In this document: positions 1 through 6,927 of the stretch, one piece after another
Position numbering within the stretch: position 1 is the first letter of the stretch
How the letters are laid out: each line of letters begins with the position of its first letter
Assembly (NCBI GenBank): GCA_025920305.1
Contig: JAPDMB010000017.1
Location: forward strand, 1-10,807
DNA from: Candidatus Parvarchaeota archaeon
GTDB taxonomy: Archaea; Nanobdellota; Nanobdellia; Parvarchaeales; Parvarchaeaceae
Reading direction: 5' to 3'
DNA length: 10,807 nucleotides
The notes under the pieces: generated by a model
What the model was told of the DNA's origin: nothing
What the model saw: the letters and a program-made list of their open reading frames with translations, nothing else
Databases searched by the model: none
Made by a program: the position numbers and the translations under genes

Positions 1-191
1 AAGATGCCTTTCCATCTGTACAGGACCAGCCAGCCCGCCGCTAGGTAGAGTATGCCTATGAGTCCTGCATCGCCCGGGCCCAGATATTTTGACAGAAGGA
101 TGACGATGAGCATGAACCCGACCAGGAAGTACAGAAGCACGATGACCATCACGCCTATCTTCTTGTCTCTGCTGAGGCCCTCGCCTGTCAT
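1..191 (-). CDS. small membrane protein, N-terminal part (runs off the left edge)
   Basis: The first 63 residues are visible, starting MTGEGLSRDKK at the ATG at 191-189. A short charged N-terminus is followed by two hydrophobic segments (about residues 12-33 and 40-58) joined by a Gly/Pro loop (YLGPGD). The polar, lysine-containing N-terminus is probably cytoplasmic. The ATG overlaps the TGA of the helicase gene (ATGA), and an AGGAGGG lies 6 nt before it, so translation is coupled to the helicase and the start is well supported. I do not recognise the family. The operon position next to a helicase does not by itself imply a DNA-repair role. The C-terminus lies outside the window. Confidence 0.75.
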   Translation of the reverse strand, partial: MTGEGLSRDKKIGVMVIVLLYFLVGFMLIVILLSKYLGPGDAGLIGILYLAAGWLVLYRWKGI

Positions 192-1948
192 ACCGGTCCC
201 TCCTGTCTTATAGCCTCGATTATATCCCCGTTTGAAAACCTCGTAGAAGAAGGGAGGTAGTTCCTGAACATCGAGAACCTGTAATCCATCAGGATTATCG
301 TGCACCTGTCCTTTTCAGATCTTACGCCCCTCCCCGCCGCCTGCATCGTCTTTATCATGGACGGAAGGACCTGCGCGTATTCGAACCCTCTTCCGAACTT
401 CGACTGATAGTAGTTCTGCAGCGCCTTCAGCCTGACCGAGGGAGGCTCGAACGGGACGCCGACCACTATTATCAGCTTCACGCTGTTGTTCTCAACGCCG
501 ATGCTCTCCGAAAAACTGCCTCCGATTACGGAGAGGAGGACGGTGTCCTGCCCCTTCAGCCTGCTGAGTATGGAATTCTTCTCCTCCCTCGTCATCCCCT
601 GCCTCTCCTTTATTATGTTCCCTGCCCCCTCCATCAGCTTTGATATCCTTTCCATGAAATCGTAGGAGGGGAAGAAGACTATCGCGCTCCCGTTGAAGCC
701 CCTGACGAGCCTCCTTATATTGCCTGCTATGACAGACATCTGCTCATCCCTGCGGGAGAACTTTGACGTCACGCTCATGTCATTCACCACAAGCCTGTTC
801 TTATCGACGAACGTGTCGGCTATGTCAAGTTTCTTCGCATCCTCCAGCCCCAGGAGGTCCGCAAAGACGTCCATCGGCTTCAGCGTCCCGCTCATGAGAA
901 TCGCAGACGAGAACTTTGAGATAACATCCTTTGCTCTGTCAGACGGGTCCAGAGAGTATATGTTCAGCTTTGCCCTATCATTCTCATTTGAGACGTACTG
1001 AAGGTATGACTCATCGGAGTTGAGAAGGAGCTGGACCACCTTCTTAAGCGTGAACGACGGGGGAATGGAACTTCTGCTCTCTCCGGCTTCGACTATCCTG
1101 TCGATGGTATCGATATCTTCGGCTGAGAACAGCCCGCTGAAATCGACCGCTTCCTCCCTCTGCACCTCCTTCATCCTGTCTATTATCTTCTTCACCTTCT
1201 CCGCCAGGTCCCTCTCCCCATATCTCATTATCTCCTCATGCGCCCTCTCCAGCGTCCTGAGCGAGATGGAGGTAGAATTTATATCCTGTATCCTGCTGTG
1301 CAGGTTGTGCGCCTCGTCTATCACCAGGACAGTGTCCTCAGGGACTATGTTCAGCTTTGACATGAAGCTGCTGGATATGTCCTCATTGAACACATGCGAA
1401 TAGTTCGCTATGACCACATCCGCGTCTTTGCCGTAGAGCATCGACAGTTCGTACGGACAGACGCTGAATCTCTTGGAGGTCTCTATGCAGTCGACCGGAT
1501 CGGAGACGTCGAACTGCAGCGCGTTCATGGTGGACGGCTTGAGGCTCCTGTCCCTTGAATAGGTGTTCGAATAGAACCTGCATGCGCCCTGCTCCCTGAC
1601 GACCCTGCAGAACTCCGAGAAGAGGGAGGATTCTATGTTGTTTTCAAGGAGGCACATCGACTGTTTTCCATTGATGCCGATGAACTTCACGTTCGAATTT
1701 GAGGAGGCATTTATCGCCTTTATCGTATCATAGAATATCTTCTGATGGGTATGTTTGGACGTGAGGACAAGTATCCTCTTTCCCAGTGGCTTTGAGGCTT
1801 CCAGCGCGCCGAACATCGCAGCCGCCGTCTTCCCCAGGCCTGTGGGGGCGTTTATCATCAGCTTTGCGCCGCTGTTCACCGTTTCCACCACAGTGTCGAT
1901 GATCTCCCTCTGGCCTGGTCTCAGCTCCTTGAATGGAAAGTTGAACAT
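188..1948 (-). CDS. XPD/Rad3-family (superfamily 2) iron-sulphur DNA helicase
   Basis: A predicted ATP-dependent 5'-3' DNA helicase of the XPD/Rad3/DinG group, 586 residues, within the usual archaeal XPD range. Visible motifs in order: Walker A APTGLGKT (34-41); four cysteines placed like the XPD [4Fe-4S] ligands (C99, C114, C123 and C164 in VCPYE), with an extra C154; DEAH box (211-214); MSGTL (352-356); FFPSYDFMERI (425-435); motif V GGSFSES (476-482); motif VI QAAGRGVRS (536-544). The family unwinds DNA in repair and related processes. Motif Ia (LTSKHTHQ) and motif V (SESIGVE rather than the common SEGID) diverge from canonical XPD as I recall it, so this could be a paralogue rather than the XPD orthologue; I therefore give no symbol. 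The ATG at 1948 is supported by a TATA box about 33 nt upstream, which predicts an almost leaderless mRNA. The downstream gene overlaps by 4 nt. Confidence 0.9.
   Translation of the reverse strand: MFNFPFKELRPGQREIIDTVVETVNSGAKLMINAPTGLGKTAAAMFGALEASKPLGKRILVLTSKHTHQKIFYDTIKAINASSNSNVKFIGINGKQSMCLLENNIESSLFSEFCRVVREQGACRFYSNTYSRDRSLKPSTMNALQFDVSDPVDCIETSKRFSVCPYELSMLYGKDADVVIANYSHVFNEDISSSFMSKLNIVPEDTVLVIDEAHNLHSRIQDINSTSISLRTLERAHEEIMRYGERDLAEKVKKIIDRMKEVQREEAVDFSGLFSAEDIDTIDRIVEAGESRSSIPPSFTLKKVVQLLLNSDESYLQYVSNENDRAKLNIYSLDPSDRAKDVISKFSSAILMSGTLKPMDVFADLLGLEDAKKLDIADTFVDKNRLVVNDMSVTSKFSRRDEQMSVIAGNIRRLVRGFNGSAIVFFPSYDFMERISKLMEGAGNIIKERQGMTREEKNSILSRLKGQDTVLLSVIGGSFSESIGVENNSVKLIIVVGVPFEPPSVRLKALQNYYQSKFGRGFEYAQVLPSMIKTMQAAGRGVRSEKDRCTIILMDYRFSMFRNYLPSSTRFSNGDIIEAIRQEGPV
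198..204 (-). promoter_or_regulatory. Shine-Dalgarno of the small membrane protein gene
   Basis: AGGAGGG on the minus strand, 6 nt before the ATG at 191. It lies inside the last codons of the helicase gene. It complements the archaeal 16S 3' end and supports the ATGA-coupled start. Confidence 0.7.
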
Positions 1949-1976
1949 ATCTTCTAATCACTAAGTAGAAATTCCT

Positions 1977-1986
1977 TGTATTTATT
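1977..1986 (-). promoter_or_regulatory. TATA box of the helicase operon
   Basis: AATAAATACA on the minus strand, centred about 33 nt before the ATG at 1948. That predicts transcription starting within a few bases of the ATG. A second AT-rich run (TATATAATC) lies farther upstream at about 2003-2012 and is less well placed. Confidence 0.55.
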
Positions 1987-2110
1987 GAGATATGCATGGA
2001 TAGATTATATACGGTCTCGATTGCTTAAAGAGGAAAGCAGAGGGATTCAGGAAGGCTGCAAGGCCGCATATAGAAGCTGCTCGGGACATAGGATAGGTTC
2101 ATAAAATATA

Positions 2111-3412
2111 TCATGATTTAGCCGGAGGCTTCTGCAAAGATTTCGGGGTCTCTCCGCCGTGCCATGTCAGCCTCGGCTTTATCTGCACCGGATATATCCT
2201 CTCCGAGTTGTCGTCCATTATGATGCACGCCCCTGGAAGCTTTGGGAGGTTTGCCAGGTACCTCTCTATCGCCGATGACATGTAGGTCTGCATGACCTGA
2301 TTCAGGGCGTCTATGTCTATCTTCGCCGTCACATGCTGGGAGATTATGATATCTGACTGAGTTATTATGTCCGTGTCCAGCTTCCCGGGCTGCTGCGTGG
2401 CTATGACAAGTCCTATCCCAGGCTGTCTTCCCTCCTTCACGAGCCTCGTGAGCTCTGGGGAAGCCGCTGTGACCCCTCCGGCCGGAAGGAACTCATGCAC
2501 CTCATCTATGAACATCCATACCAAGGGGATCGTCTTCCTCGCTTCCTCCACGATCTGGTTCATCTCATTCATCTCCTCCTTCCTCCTCTGTATCTCCCTT
2601 ATCTCCAGCACCTTCCTTGAAAGGAGGCCGATGACCAGCGCGCGTATGCTGAAAGGCCCGGAGGAATGGGAGTATAGGCTTATATCCAGTATGTTTATAT
2701 ATGCCGGCTTCAGGAGCTCCTCGATGTTCGTGCCTTCCTTCTCAAACAGCCCCCAGTCCTTCGCAGATTCGAACCTTCCTATGCAGACGTCCTTGACGGT
2801 GTCCGGTGCGAGCTGGGACTTCATCGCCTCGGTTATGTCATCTATCCCGAAATTCCTGTTCGATTCCTTCAGGTCCGATATTGTCCGCTCTATCAGCACC
2901 CCCTCCTCGCTGTTCATCGAGAAGCCGAATATGTCCGCCCATTCGACCGGCGATATATCCGAGACTGAGATCGAGAAAGGCTCGTCGATCATCGTCGGAT
3001 TGTCCTCCTTAAGTCTTTCAAAGTATCCCTTCGGCACGAAGACCCTCACGTTCGTGAATGCCTTCGGCTCCTCGCCCCACCGCTTCAATATGTCCGCCTC
3101 CCTGTAGTTCGGGCTCTTCATCGTCCAGAAGATCCCCATCGTGTCGATTATCAGGGACGTTATGTTGTTCGCCACCTCTGGAGGGGCGGAAGCCAGAGCC
3201 TCCGCGATGACCCCCATCGTATAGCTCTTCCCCGAGCCCCTCTTCCCGGCTATCAGGATCACATGCGGTCTTAACATATCGAGGAGTATCTGGTTCCCCA
3301 GGCTCGTCGTCACGCCCATCGTTATGTACTGCTTGCCTATCAAAGACGAAGCGCTTGAACCGTAATTCTCCAGGTCCTTGTCATTCCTTCCGATGATTAT
3401 CTCGTATGCCAT
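2111..3412 (-). CDS. HerA-like (DUF87/FtsK-HerA superfamily) ATPase
   Basis: A 433-residue RecA-fold ATPase of the HerA/DUF87 group, enzymes that form hexameric rings and translocate DNA. Numbering from the ATG at 3412: the N-terminus YEIIIGRNDKDLENYG leads into a small beta domain; Walker A GKRGSGKSYTMG is at 56-67; the conserved segment IDTMGIFWTMK follows at about 89-99; Walker B VWMFIDEVHEF is at 298-308; and the arginine-finger/sensor stretch KEGRQPGIGLVIATQQPG is at about 326-343. Canonical archaeal HerA sits beside NurA, Mre11 and Rad50. None of these is present here, so this is probably a different HerA-like ATPase family, and I assign no symbol. A TTG codon three codons upstream (3421) is an alternative start. 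The ATG is preferred because the family begins near YEIIIG, but the TATA box position fits a 5' end at about 3421. The gene appears monocistronic: 162 bp separate it from the helicase, which has its own promoter. Confidence 0.85.
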   Translation of the reverse strand: MAYEIIIGRNDKDLENYGSSASSLIGKQYITMGVTTSLGNQILLDMLRPHVILIAGKRGSGKSYTMGVIAEALASAPPEVANNITSLIIDTMGIFWTMKSPNYREADILKRWGEEPKAFTNVRVFVPKGYFERLKEDNPTMIDEPFSISVSDISPVEWADIFGFSMNSEEGVLIERTISDLKESNRNFGIDDITEAMKSQLAPDTVKDVCIGRFESAKDWGLFEKEGTNIEELLKPAYINILDISLYSHSSGPFSIRALVIGLLSRKVLEIREIQRRKEEMNEMNQIVEEARKTIPLVWMFIDEVHEFLPAGGVTAASPELTRLVKEGRQPGIGLVIATQQPGKLDTDIITQSDIIISQHVTAKIDIDALNQVMQTYMSSAIERYLANLPKLPGACIIMDDNSERIYPVQIKPRLTWHGGETPKSLQKPPAKS

Positions 3413-3441
3413 GTCCTTCAATGATTACTATATATCCTAAA

Positions 3442-3450
3442 GTTATAAGC
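3442..3450 (-). promoter_or_regulatory. TATA box of the HerA-like ATPase gene
   Basis: GCTTATAAC on the minus strand, centred about 34 nt before the ATG (3412) and 25 nt before the alternative TTG (3421). It predicts an mRNA start near 3421, meaning a 9-nt leader or a leaderless TTG. A closer TATATA at 3428-3434 would place the start inside the coding region, so it is less likely to be the functional box. Confidence 0.45.
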
Positions 3451-3513
3451 TTTAATGGATGAGAGATATGTTAAAGTATGGGATTTGGATACTCTGATCA
3501 GCGGACCTTATCG

Positions 3514-3885
3514 CTACTTTAGATAGAGTTTCCAGAGCTTTAAATTGTATACACCTGTAAGGAAGATGAAGAACAGCATGACCAGCACGAGCGTTATGCC
3601 GGAGAAGACCTCCCATACGATCGGCGTCTGCACATAGAAACTCAGCAGGAAGTTCAGCACGAAACCGACCGCCAGCAGAACCGCACCGATCGATAAGGAC
3701 ATGAAGGCTGCTGTGAACCTCCTCGCGTTGTTGAACATCATCGCTCCGAATATCCGGTTGAAATGGTCGACTGAGGATACTCGCACGATCTTCAGGCGGA
3801 AATACTCGAATACGGCGATGGCTATGATTGTACCGATCCCCGCTATGAAAGAGAGGATGGTGTAGAAGAGTGGCAGCAGATTCAT
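3514..3885 (-). CDS. three-helix membrane protein, second member of the duplicated membrane pair
   Basis: A 123-residue integral membrane protein with three predicted hydrophobic helices (about residues 6-29, 58-84 and 90-112) and a basic loop (about 30-57, containing HFNRIFG and NNARR). No known family was recognised. The stretch FMSLSIGAVLLAVG (61-74) matches FLSLSIASVVGAVG in the protein encoded at 6924-7265, so the two are paralogues. It is the last gene of the GMC operon. Its ATG overlaps the preceding TGA by 4 nt, and an AGGAGG lies 5 nt before the ATG, so the start is firm. No haem-type paired histidines or cysteine clusters are visible. A role as membrane anchor or partner of the flavoenzyme is inference from the operon. 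Confidence 0.8.
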   Translation of the reverse strand: MNLLPLFYTILSFIAGIGTIIAIAVFEYFRLKIVRVSSVDHFNRIFGAMMFNNARRFTAAFMSLSIGAVLLAVGFVLNFLLSFYVQTPIVWEVFSGITLVLVMLFFIFLTGVYNLKLWKLYLK

Positions 3886-4253
3886 ATAAACCTCCTGAAC
3901 CTCGAGTACCAGAAATGCAGCTGCATCACCGCGAAGACAGCACTCAAGAGCCCGAAGACAAAGCTTACAAAGTAAAGGATGAAATCCAGGTTATTCACCG
4001 GGACGTCTCCATCTATCATATATTCGATCAAGGAGACTGCGCCTGTTAGAAAGACAAAGAGCGCGAAGTAAACCAGCATGGACACCTTCCTCCTCTCTGG
4101 ATTCAAAAGCATCGAGGTCATAGGGGCTTTATCTTCCCTGTGCTTGAACAGGACGCGGAGGATTATCATCGCGTAGTACGCCCCTATAAGTCCAAGGATA
4201 GCTAACAGGGCAAATATCACCTTCTCGCCCAAGAATATCGATAATTCAATCAT
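3882..4253 (-). CDS. three-helix membrane protein with HRxDKAP loop motif, first member of the duplicated pair
   Basis: A 123-residue membrane protein with helices at about residues 11-36, 57-80 and 88-113. The loop after the first helix carries HREDKAP at residues 38-44. The paralogue at 6541-6927 has HRNDKAP at exactly the same residues, and both proteins end in an aromatic/basic tail (WYSRFRRFI here, KWYKWFARFL there). The second helix also matches: ALFVFLTGAVSLI against AFFIILTGIFTFI. The family is unknown to me. The invariant His-Arg-x-Asp-Lys-Ala-Pro in a predicted polar loop suggests a binding or interaction site rather than a simple anchor (inference). The start overlaps the upstream TGA as ATGA, and the end overlaps the next gene in the same way. 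No strong SD is visible before this gene, so it probably relies on coupling. Confidence 0.8.
   Translation of the reverse strand: MIELSIFLGEKVIFALLAILGLIGAYYAMIILRVLFKHREDKAPMTSMLLNPERRKVSMLVYFALFVFLTGAVSLIEYMIDGDVPVNNLDFILYFVSFVFGLLSAVFAVMQLHFWYSRFRRFI
3891..3896 (-). promoter_or_regulatory. Shine-Dalgarno before the last gene of the GMC operon
   Basis: AGGAGG on the minus strand, 5 nt before the ATG at 3885, lying within the 3' end of the preceding gene. It contrasts with the leaderless first gene of the operon. Confidence 0.7.
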
Positions 4254-4639
4254 ATCTTCGTCTTTCTATATGCAAATATCAGCAGGATGAGGAAGATGAG
4301 CGCTATCGCCCCGTCCCCGAGCATGTTCATCCTTAGAAACGGGCTGGAAAAGGCGCGGGAGATCAGGATCAAACTTGCGATGGAGGAGGCTGCCTTGCCT
4401 GCGACCAAGGGCGCCATCATGTACCAAAATCTCTCCGGGTTTATTGCCAGCAGAAGGGACAGAGATGAAACTGTAGTCATGAACGCTATCGATAGAGCAT
4501 ACCAGAGGGAGGAGGAGTTGGATATCGCCGCCCCGCCAAAGCCCGCAGGTTCGAATATGAAAAGAAGCAGGAAGACGACGAACAGGATGAAGGCTATCGA
4601 CGACAGAATCCTCACTATAAACCAGAAATTTATCCTCAT
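4250..4639 (-). CDS. four-helix membrane protein of the GMC operon
   Basis: A 129-residue, very hydrophobic protein with about four membrane helices (from the ATG: roughly residues 3-28, 42-66, 70-97 and 104-123) and a basic C-terminal tail (YRKTKI). It contains no histidine or cysteine, which argues against it binding haem or an iron-sulphur cluster by itself. No family recognised, and no counterpart exists in the divergent 6541-7265 unit. The ATG at 4639 lies one base after the GMC stop codon and has a GGTGG-like SD inside the end of the GMC gene. A GTG at 4648, in frame and overlapping by 8 nt, is the alternative start. Its place directly after the dehydrogenase suggests a membrane partner, by context only. 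Confidence 0.75.
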   Translation of the reverse strand: MRINFWFIVRILSSIAFILFVVFLLLFIFEPAGFGGAAISNSSSLWYALSIAFMTTVSSLSLLLAINPERFWYMMAPLVAGKAASSIASLILISRAFSSPFLRMNMLGDGAIALIFLILLIFAYRKTKI

Positions 4640-4640
4640 A

Positions 4641-6458
4641 TCAGCCACCCAATTCCTTATTTATACCATCCGCTATTATTAAGCTTAACGCATTTATCGT
4701 GAGCTGCGGATTTAGTATCGTGGAAGCGGGCATCATAGACGCGTCAGCCACATAAAGGTTAGATGTGCCGTATACCCTGCCGTCCTTATCCAGGACGCCG
4801 ACGTCCTTGTCGCTGCCCATCCTGGCGCTCGACATGGGGTGATATCCTGCCAGCCTGAAACTGTTCGAATGAAGACCCTCCAGACTTCCCACCACCTCGC
4901 TCATGCTATCCACATATTTTGGCCTCTTGAGCAGAAGCAGCACCTTCTTCGCGCCTGCAGAGAACAGTATGTTCGATGACAGTTCTATGCCTTTCTTGAT
5001 CTTTTCCAGATCTCCATCGTTGACATTGTAATCGCCTAAACCTATCAGTGTCCTCTTGACTTCGCCCTCGCCTTCATCGCTTGTCTGCACGCCTAGGGTC
5101 GTGAAGTAAGGGAGCTCCTTGAAATCATGAAGGGGCAGGCCTTCAGTGTAGCTAAGGGCAGGAGGAGGAAAGGTCGCCAGCAGAACTGTATGCCAGTCGT
5201 TTATGAGGTCCTCGACGGCGTAGGACTGCATCGTCCCCCTCCATGCAAAGACCTTTTCCTCCATCAGACCGGCCACGGCAGCCATTGGATGAACATGCAG
5301 ATGCTTCCCAAGGTTCTTATTCTTTACACCAGATATTGAGAGCAGACGAGGTGTATGGAATGCTCCGGTGGAGACGACGACTGCCTTCGCTGATATCTCT
5401 AGATCATTCCCGCCTATGTTCACCTTCACACCGGCAGCCTTCCCTTCCTTTATGATCACCTTCTTCACATCCGCGGATGTGAAGATCTCCACCCCTTTGG
5501 CTACAGCATCCGACAGGAAGGTCAGCCTCATATCCAGCTTTCCATGATACGGGCAGCCGAATGCGCACTCCCCGTTTCCATAGCATGTGCCAAGCGGCCT
5601 GCTCGTGGCATGGTGGACCAAGCCGAGCTTCTCCGCCCCTCTCCTCACGATCATAGCATTGTTTCCGAGCAGCTCATCCGGTACTCTCATGACATTCAGC
5701 CTCTTCTCCACCTCTGCGTACGCCGAATTCAAAGCATTGGAGTCGATGTTTATGCCTGCCTGCTTGCTCCAGTTGGTCAAACCGAATTGAGGCATCCTAT
5801 AAAGCGTGCCGGAGTTCAGCGTGACTGTGCCGCCCAAGACCTTCCCTATGGGGATCGTTATGGAAGGGTTCCCGTTGACGAACGTCAGCCCGCTCTCCCA
5901 GAAGTACTTCGTTCCCCTGTTGATCGGAAGATCGTTTAGGAACTCCTCCTCAGTCGGTTCACTGCCCGCTTCAAACACCGCTACGCTTAGATTATGCTTT
6001 GACAGCTCGTAAGCTACCGCTGCTCCCCCTGCTCCGCTGCCGACTATCACCACATCATATCTATCCTTCGGTTTGCCTTCATGCGAAAGCTTTTTTGAGG
6101 GCTGGAACTTTGCTACCGGTTTGAGCGTGCTCCTGTGCTGGTAACCTATCGCTTTCGCTCTGTTTTCATCGACGTATGCCCAGCCGGATATATAATACCC
6201 GAGCAGGAAGATTATGTCACCGAGGAAACCTTCTCTGTTCTTCTCCAGCCAGTCCATGCGCTCATGCTCATTCAACTTTGTGAAAGTATTGAACTTTGAG
6301 ATCATCGGTGCCATGTCTAGGATCGTCGATGCAAATTTGAGGAACTTCGCCGCACCCTTGTCCAAGGACTTTTTGCTCTCCTCATAATTGCCGGAGACCA
6401 CATCCTCTCCAAGTTCGGCTTTTGATATCGCCGAAAGGACCCTCTCAGTTATATCCAT
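4641..6458 (-). CDS. GMC-family FAD oxidoreductase with a probable [3Fe-4S] cluster (alcohol or sugar dehydrogenase type)
   Basis: A 605-residue glucose-methanol-choline flavoenzyme. Numbering from the ATG at 6458: an N-terminal helical region of about 110 residues, including FTKLNEHERMDWLEKN, recalls the gluconate-2-dehydrogenase subunit 3-like/fatty-alcohol-oxidase N-terminus; the FAD-binding motif VVIVGSGAGG is at about 136-145, with the FEAG ribose acidic residue near 162; GKVLGGTVTLNSG is at about 205-217; a C-x5-C-x3-C cluster (C292, C298, C302) is followed by GK; the catalytic pair is H540 in YHPMSSARMG and N583 in NPQLT. The cysteine spacing equals the [3Fe-4S] ligands described for bacterial FAD-glucose dehydrogenase, so electrons probably go to a membrane acceptor rather than oxygen (inference). 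No signal peptide is visible. Substrate unknown; long-chain alcohol or sugar are both possible. The ATG is chosen over an upstream TTG (6509) because a TATA box lies 30 nt upstream. First gene of a four-gene operon. Confidence 0.88.
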   Translation of the reverse strand: MDITERVLSAISKAELGEDVVSGNYEESKKSLDKGAAKFLKFASTILDMAPMISKFNTFTKLNEHERMDWLEKNREGFLGDIIFLLGYYISGWAYVDENRAKAIGYQHRSTLKPVAKFQPSKKLSHEGKPKDRYDVVIVGSGAGGAAVAYELSKHNLSVAVFEAGSEPTEEEFLNDLPINRGTKYFWESGLTFVNGNPSITIPIGKVLGGTVTLNSGTLYRMPQFGLTNWSKQAGINIDSNALNSAYAEVEKRLNVMRVPDELLGNNAMIVRRGAEKLGLVHHATSRPLGTCYGNGECAFGCPYHGKLDMRLTFLSDAVAKGVEIFTSADVKKVIIKEGKAAGVKVNIGGNDLEISAKAVVVSTGAFHTPRLLSISGVKNKNLGKHLHVHPMAAVAGLMEEKVFAWRGTMQSYAVEDLINDWHTVLLATFPPPALSYTEGLPLHDFKELPYFTTLGVQTSDEGEGEVKRTLIGLGDYNVNDGDLEKIKKGIELSSNILFSAGAKKVLLLLKRPKYVDSMSEVVGSLEGLHSNSFRLAGYHPMSSARMGSDKDVGVLDKDGRVYGTSNLYVADASMMPASTILNPQLTINALSLIIADGINKELGG

Positions 6459-6483
6459 ATACACGATATAATAAGCTTCACAT

Positions 6484-6492
6484 TTATTTAAA
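6484..6492 (-). promoter_or_regulatory. TATA box of the GMC operon
   Basis: TTTAAATAA on the minus strand, centred 30 nt before the ATG at 6458. It predicts a leaderless mRNA and rules against the upstream TTG start, which would place the TATA box inside the gene. Confidence 0.7.
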
Positions 6493-6512
6493 CCTGAAGC
6501 CCCGCTCAAAGC

Positions 6513-6520
6513 TTAAAATA
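6513..6520 (+). promoter_or_regulatory. TATA box of the divergent membrane-protein pair
   Basis: TTAAAATA centred about 25 nt before the ATG at 6541, predicting a leaderless mRNA. It lies in the 82-bp divergent interval shared with the GMC promoter; the two TATA boxes are about 20 bp apart, so one bound regulator could affect both. Confidence 0.6.
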
Positions 6521-6540
6521 CGAAAATCCCTTATATTCAT

Positions 6541-6927
6541 ATGGTTCCTCTACCGATACACGTATTCGTGACAGCCTGGCTGTTCTTAATGTTCTCCGGG
6601 ATGGTCTTCGCATCAGTTATAATAATCAGGATATTTCTCTCGCTGGTAAGGCACAGAAACGACAAGGCCCCCCTTCTTTTCTTCTCCCTGCAGAAGGACG
6701 AAGCTATAAAGGAGCTCAGGCTGCTCAGGTATTCTGCGTTCTTCATAATATTGACGGGAATATTCACCTTCATCTCTTCGCTTTTCTATCCAAAATATGG
6801 ATGGATGGTCAACTATGACATAGGCACGGCTGTGGCTATGACCACTGCGACCGTTGCGACTATAGCAGTAGGGGTGGGATTCTTCGTCTACTACAAGTGG
6901 TATAAATGGTTCGCGAGGTTCCTATGA
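6541..6927 (+). CDS. three-helix membrane protein with HRxDKAP motif, paralogue of the GMC-operon protein
   Basis: A 128-residue membrane protein with helices at about residues 8-36, 63-83 and 92-118. HRNDKAP is at residues 38-44, the same residues as HREDKAP in the protein encoded at 3882-4253. Overall length, helix order and the aromatic/basic C-terminus (KWYKWFARFL) also agree, so the two genes arose by duplication. No known family recognised. It is the first gene of a two-gene unit divergent from the GMC operon. The start is supported by a well-placed TATA box. The final helix region is rich in Thr/Ala/Val here (AMTTATVATIAVG) and unlike its paralogue, so the copies have diverged considerably. 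Confidence 0.82.
   Translation: MVPLPIHVFVTAWLFLMFSGMVFASVIIIRIFLSLVRHRNDKAPLLFFSLQKDEAIKELRLLRYSAFFIILTGIFTFISSLFYPKYGWMVNYDIGTAVAMTTATVATIAVGVGFFVYYKWYKWFARFL
6915..6918 (+). promoter_or_regulatory. Shine-Dalgarno deciding the start of the second pair gene
   Basis: GAGG (extending to GAGGT) 5 nt before the ATG at 6924. Together with the ATGA overlap this favours 6924 over the GTG at 6906. Confidence 0.6.

Noticed and set aside
1949..2110. 162-bp interval between the helicase and the HerA-like gene as a possible RNA gene or small ORF
   Set aside because: It contains the helicase promoter. A 25-codon frame on the minus strand has no convincing start signals, and no tRNA-like or paired structure was seen.
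2367..3107. A 246-codon open frame on the plus strand opposite the HerA-like ATPase gene
   Set aside because: It is antisense to a strongly supported ATPase gene, its translation is Ser-rich and lacks domain motifs, and it has no promoter or SD. It is a shadow of the real gene.
6459..6509. TTG-initiated N-terminal extension of the GMC protein
   Set aside because: The TATA box at 6484-6492 would lie inside the extension, and the ATG at 6458 sits at the expected transcription start.
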